Origin: DATEMK01 sp035275625
GTDB lineage: Bacteria; Bacteroidota; Bacteroidia; AKYH767-A; OLB10
Assembly (NCBI GenBank): GCA_035275625.1
Contig: DATEMK010000059.1
Coordinates: 1-14,745, forward strand
Reading direction: 5' to 3'
DNA length: 14,745 nt
Shown here: positions 13,287-14,745 of the stretch, one piece after another
How the letters are laid out: each line of letters opens with the position of its first letter
Position numbering within the stretch: the first letter of the stretch is position 1
Program-made: the position numbers and the translations under genes
Notes under the pieces: model-generated
Database searches by the model: none
What the model saw: only the letters and a program-made list of their open reading frames with translations
What the model was told of the DNA's origin: nothing

Positions 13287-13952
13287 TTAATCCCGGTTCA
13301 GCATTTTTATTTTTTCCATTACCCCGTTCACCACTTCATCGCAGTAAATAAGGTTGAATTCGAAAATATCTTCTGCATTATATATTTGTTCTATTTCCTT
13401 CCGCAGCATATTTTTAGCCCTGTTCAGCCGCACTTTTACATTTGATTCAGTAATATTCAAAGCTTCCGCTGTTTCTGCCACATTAAGCCCGCTGATTTCC
13501 CGCATGGAAAACACCATGCGGTATTCAACCGGAACTTTTGATAATGATTTTTCGATAACATGATTGAGTTCCCGGTTCATGATGACTTTATTCGTATCGC
13601 TGTTTTGATTATCTGAGTACATTGGAATTGATTTTTCGCTGATGGAATCTGTCCTGCTTATTTCATTCTTAAAACTGAACTTTTGCTGCTTTTGAAAACA
13701 ATTGTGCAGCATTATTTTTATAATCCAGGTTTTGAATGAAGAGCGATTTTCAAATTTTGATAAATTGACATAGGCATTCATAAAAGTATCCTGCATGAGG
13801 TCCTGTGTATCTTCGTGATTATAATTATAAGACCTCCCGGTTTTGTATAAGAACGGGTTGTATCTGCGGATAAGAATTTCAAATAAAGCAATCTCTCCTT
13901 TAAGAGTTTTTTGTATGATTTCTGTATCAGGGTATTGCTCAGATGTTCCCAT
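13287..13952 (-). CDS. ECF-type RNA polymerase sigma factor
   Basis: Extracytoplasmic-function sigma factor (221 residues). Region 2 spans about 23-90: LFEILIRRYNPFLYK, DLMQDTFMNAY (51-61), then FKTWIIKIMLHNC, which contains the -10-recognition helix. Region 4 spans about 132-187: SKVPVEYRMVFSMREISGLN, then AETAEALNITESNVKVRLNR (159-178) as the helix-turn-helix for -35 binding. The linker (91-130) is polar. A C-terminal tail (197-215: FEFNLIYCDEVVNGVMEKI) extends past region 4; similar F-x-F-x4-C-D-x-V-V tails occur in some ECF groups, from memory. No anti-sigma gene lies next to it inside the window; the gene before it is the GH19 enzyme, separated by a strong terminator. The adjacent di-haem cytochrome is the best candidate target. 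Confidence 0.93.
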   Translation of the reverse strand: MGTSEQYPDTEIIQKTLKGEIALFEILIRRYNPFLYKTGRSYNYNHEDTQDLMQDTFMNAYVNLSKFENRSSFKTWIIKIMLHNCFQKQQKFSFKNEISRTDSISEKSIPMYSDNQNSDTNKVIMNRELNHVIEKSLSKVPVEYRMVFSMREISGLNVAETAEALNITESNVKVRLNRAKNMLRKEIEQIYNAEDIFEFNLIYCDEVVNGVMEKIKMLNRD

Positions 13953-14012
13953 CTTATAAAATTAATTATTTTTTCTATAAGACCATTGATTAAAGATATA
14001 GAGTGGGTGAGA

Positions 14013-14027
14013 AATAGAAAGGTTACA
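14013..14027 (-). promoter_or_regulatory. Candidate ECF-type promoter block upstream of the sigma gene (TGTAAC-N8-TT)
   Basis: TGTAAC on the minus strand (14022-14027) lies 70 nt before the sigma start. It is followed by 8 nt and TTCT, the same arrangement as 73 nt before the cytochrome start. It could be an autoregulated promoter of the sigma gene. A TATCTTTA octamer (13991-13998), one base off TAnnTTTG, offers an alternative housekeeping -7. Confidence 0.3.
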
Positions 14028-14084
14028 AAAAATAAATCCTTTGTTAAAAATAGCTGCTATAATATTTTGCAACACAGTTGCTAT

Positions 14085-14114
14085 AAAAAAAACCGGCAGC
14101 GCGAAGACTGCCGG
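14085..14114 (-). terminator. Strong intrinsic terminator of the GH19 gene
   Basis: On the minus strand CCGGCAG, an 8-base loop (TCTTCGCG) and CTGCCGG form a perfect GC-rich 7-bp stem directly followed by eight Ts. It begins 43 nt after the GH19 stop and separates that gene from the sigma gene. This is the clearest terminator in the window. Confidence 0.9.
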
Positions 14115-14157
14115 CTGTAGAATTACGGCAATAATCTTATGCATCTGCAAAAGATTT

Positions 14158-14745
14158 CTAAGCAGGCACAGGAATATTTAATGCATTAAAAAATTTGTAG
14201 AAATATTCTTTACGCTCAGGCAAACCTGTATCACCGTTATTAACTTTTTTAGTTACTGCAGTGACAGTAGCATCATCAGCGCCTTTATCACAAATGGCCC
14301 ATAATTTATTATTAGCGAAGAAAAACGCAGCCGATGCCAATGGATATTTAGTTGCAATTAAATCAGGATTAGCAACACAATCTTCACCAATGAATTTTGT
14401 AAATGCAGCGTAATTGCCTTTACCTGTTAACTGAATATATCCCCTGCCTCTGAATTTGAATCCATCTCCTGATGCTTCATCGCCATTACCATTACGGTTT
14501 GCATAAGCATTATTTCCCAGCGCCACATCATTATTTGCTAATGAATTTGCCAAAGCGTTTGGAGCAAAAGGCTTTAATTTAGGATTTATGGCATACCTGC
14601 CGGGCCATACCTCAGACATTCTTTGTGCTGAATATTTTAAATTTTCAATAGTTACAGGTTTTTTAAACCCTCCCGATTCATGCGCTAATTGCGCGAGAAA
14701 GTGAGACATTCTTAATGGAGTATTCGCTCCAAATTTTTCCTGGAC
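14158..14745 (-). CDS. GH19-type chitinase/lysozyme-like protein, N-terminus beyond the right edge
   Basis: The frame is open to the right edge, giving 195 visible residues. It begins VQEKFGANTPLRMSHFLAQL, and the conserved helix clearly starts before the internal Met, so that Met is not the start. Family signatures follow: AHESGGF (21-27) with probable catalytic Glu23; IENLKYSA; WPGRYA; then FRGRGYIQLTGKGNY (98-112), the GH19 core; and VNNGDTGLPERKEYF (168-182). GH19 enzymes cleave chitin or, in endolysin-type members, peptidoglycan. The compact single-domain layout resembles endolysin or lysozyme-type members, but no phage genes are nearby. Export cannot be judged without the N-terminus. 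A strong terminator follows, so it is the last gene of its transcript. Confidence 0.88.
   Translation of the reverse strand, partial: VQEKFGANTPLRMSHFLAQLAHESGGFKKPVTIENLKYSAQRMSEVWPGRYAINPKLKPFAPNALANSLANNDVALGNNAYANRNGNGDEASGDGFKFRGRGYIQLTGKGNYAAFTKFIGEDCVANPDLIATKYPLASAAFFFANNKLWAICDKGADDATVTAVTKKVNNGDTGLPERKEYFYKFFNALNIPVPA

Noticed and set aside
13962..14150. Minus-strand 62-codon frame between the sigma and GH19 genes, with a hydrophobic stretch
   Set aside because: It contains the strong GC hairpin and T tract that terminates the GH19 transcript; the hydrophobic run comes from translating that T tract.
1..14745. Prophage, integrative element, CRISPR array, toxin-antitoxin or defence system
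   Set aside because: No integrase, transposase, regularly spaced repeats, structural phage gene or recognisable defence domain is visible; the GH19 protein alone is not enough.

Overview
The window looks like chromosome from a Bacteroidota bacterium, most likely a member of the Chitinophagia/Sphingobacteriia; the family-level placement is my inference. Three things support this: (1) two secreted proteins end in type IX secretion (T9SS) type A sorting domains; (2) start codons sit in A/T-rich leaders without Shine-Dalgarno sequences; (3) several genes are preceded by TAnnTTTG boxes, the characteristic Bacteroidota -7 promoter element. Base composition is moderate to A/T-rich and looks even throughout. 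I see no tRNA, rRNA, CRISPR array, insertion sequence or phage module.

Left part (1-5160, all minus strand). A secreted parallel beta-helix protein runs off the left edge. Next is a two-gene overlapping unit: a 4-TM protein of unknown function, then a membrane-anchored 5'-nucleotidase-type metallophosphoesterase. A secreted S1/P1-type zinc nuclease with all nine metal ligands follows, then a 363-bp A/T-rich intergenic stretch.

Middle part (5161-10341). A T9SS cargo protein with WxK-type repeats (minus) diverges from an S8 subtilisin-like lipoprotein (plus). After the protease comes a seven-repeat kelch propeller with a T9SS sorting domain (plus). Copies of a composite, hairpin-bearing intergenic repeat lie in the spacers on both sides of the protease.

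Right part (10342-14745, all minus). It holds a TMEM175/DUF1211 membrane protein, an AHSA1-type SRPBCC protein, a di-haem c-type cytochrome of the cytochrome c peroxidase/MauG class, an ECF sigma factor, and a GH19-type chitinase/lysozyme cut by the right edge and followed by a strong intrinsic terminator. A third copy of the repeat lies between the cytochrome and SRPBCC genes. The sigma gene and the cytochrome gene share a TGTAAC-N8-TTCT block about 70 nt before their start codons, suggesting one regulon.

Functionally the window is mostly an exported degradative and surface set: nuclease plus nucleotidase (nucleic acid and nucleotide scavenging), protease, GH19 enzyme and T9SS cargo. A small ECF sigma/di-haem cytochrome unit sits beside it. 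The least explained items are the dispersed repeat family, the 4-TM/metallophosphoesterase pair, the protease lacking the usual oxyanion Asn, and the candidate sigma/cytochrome promoter block.
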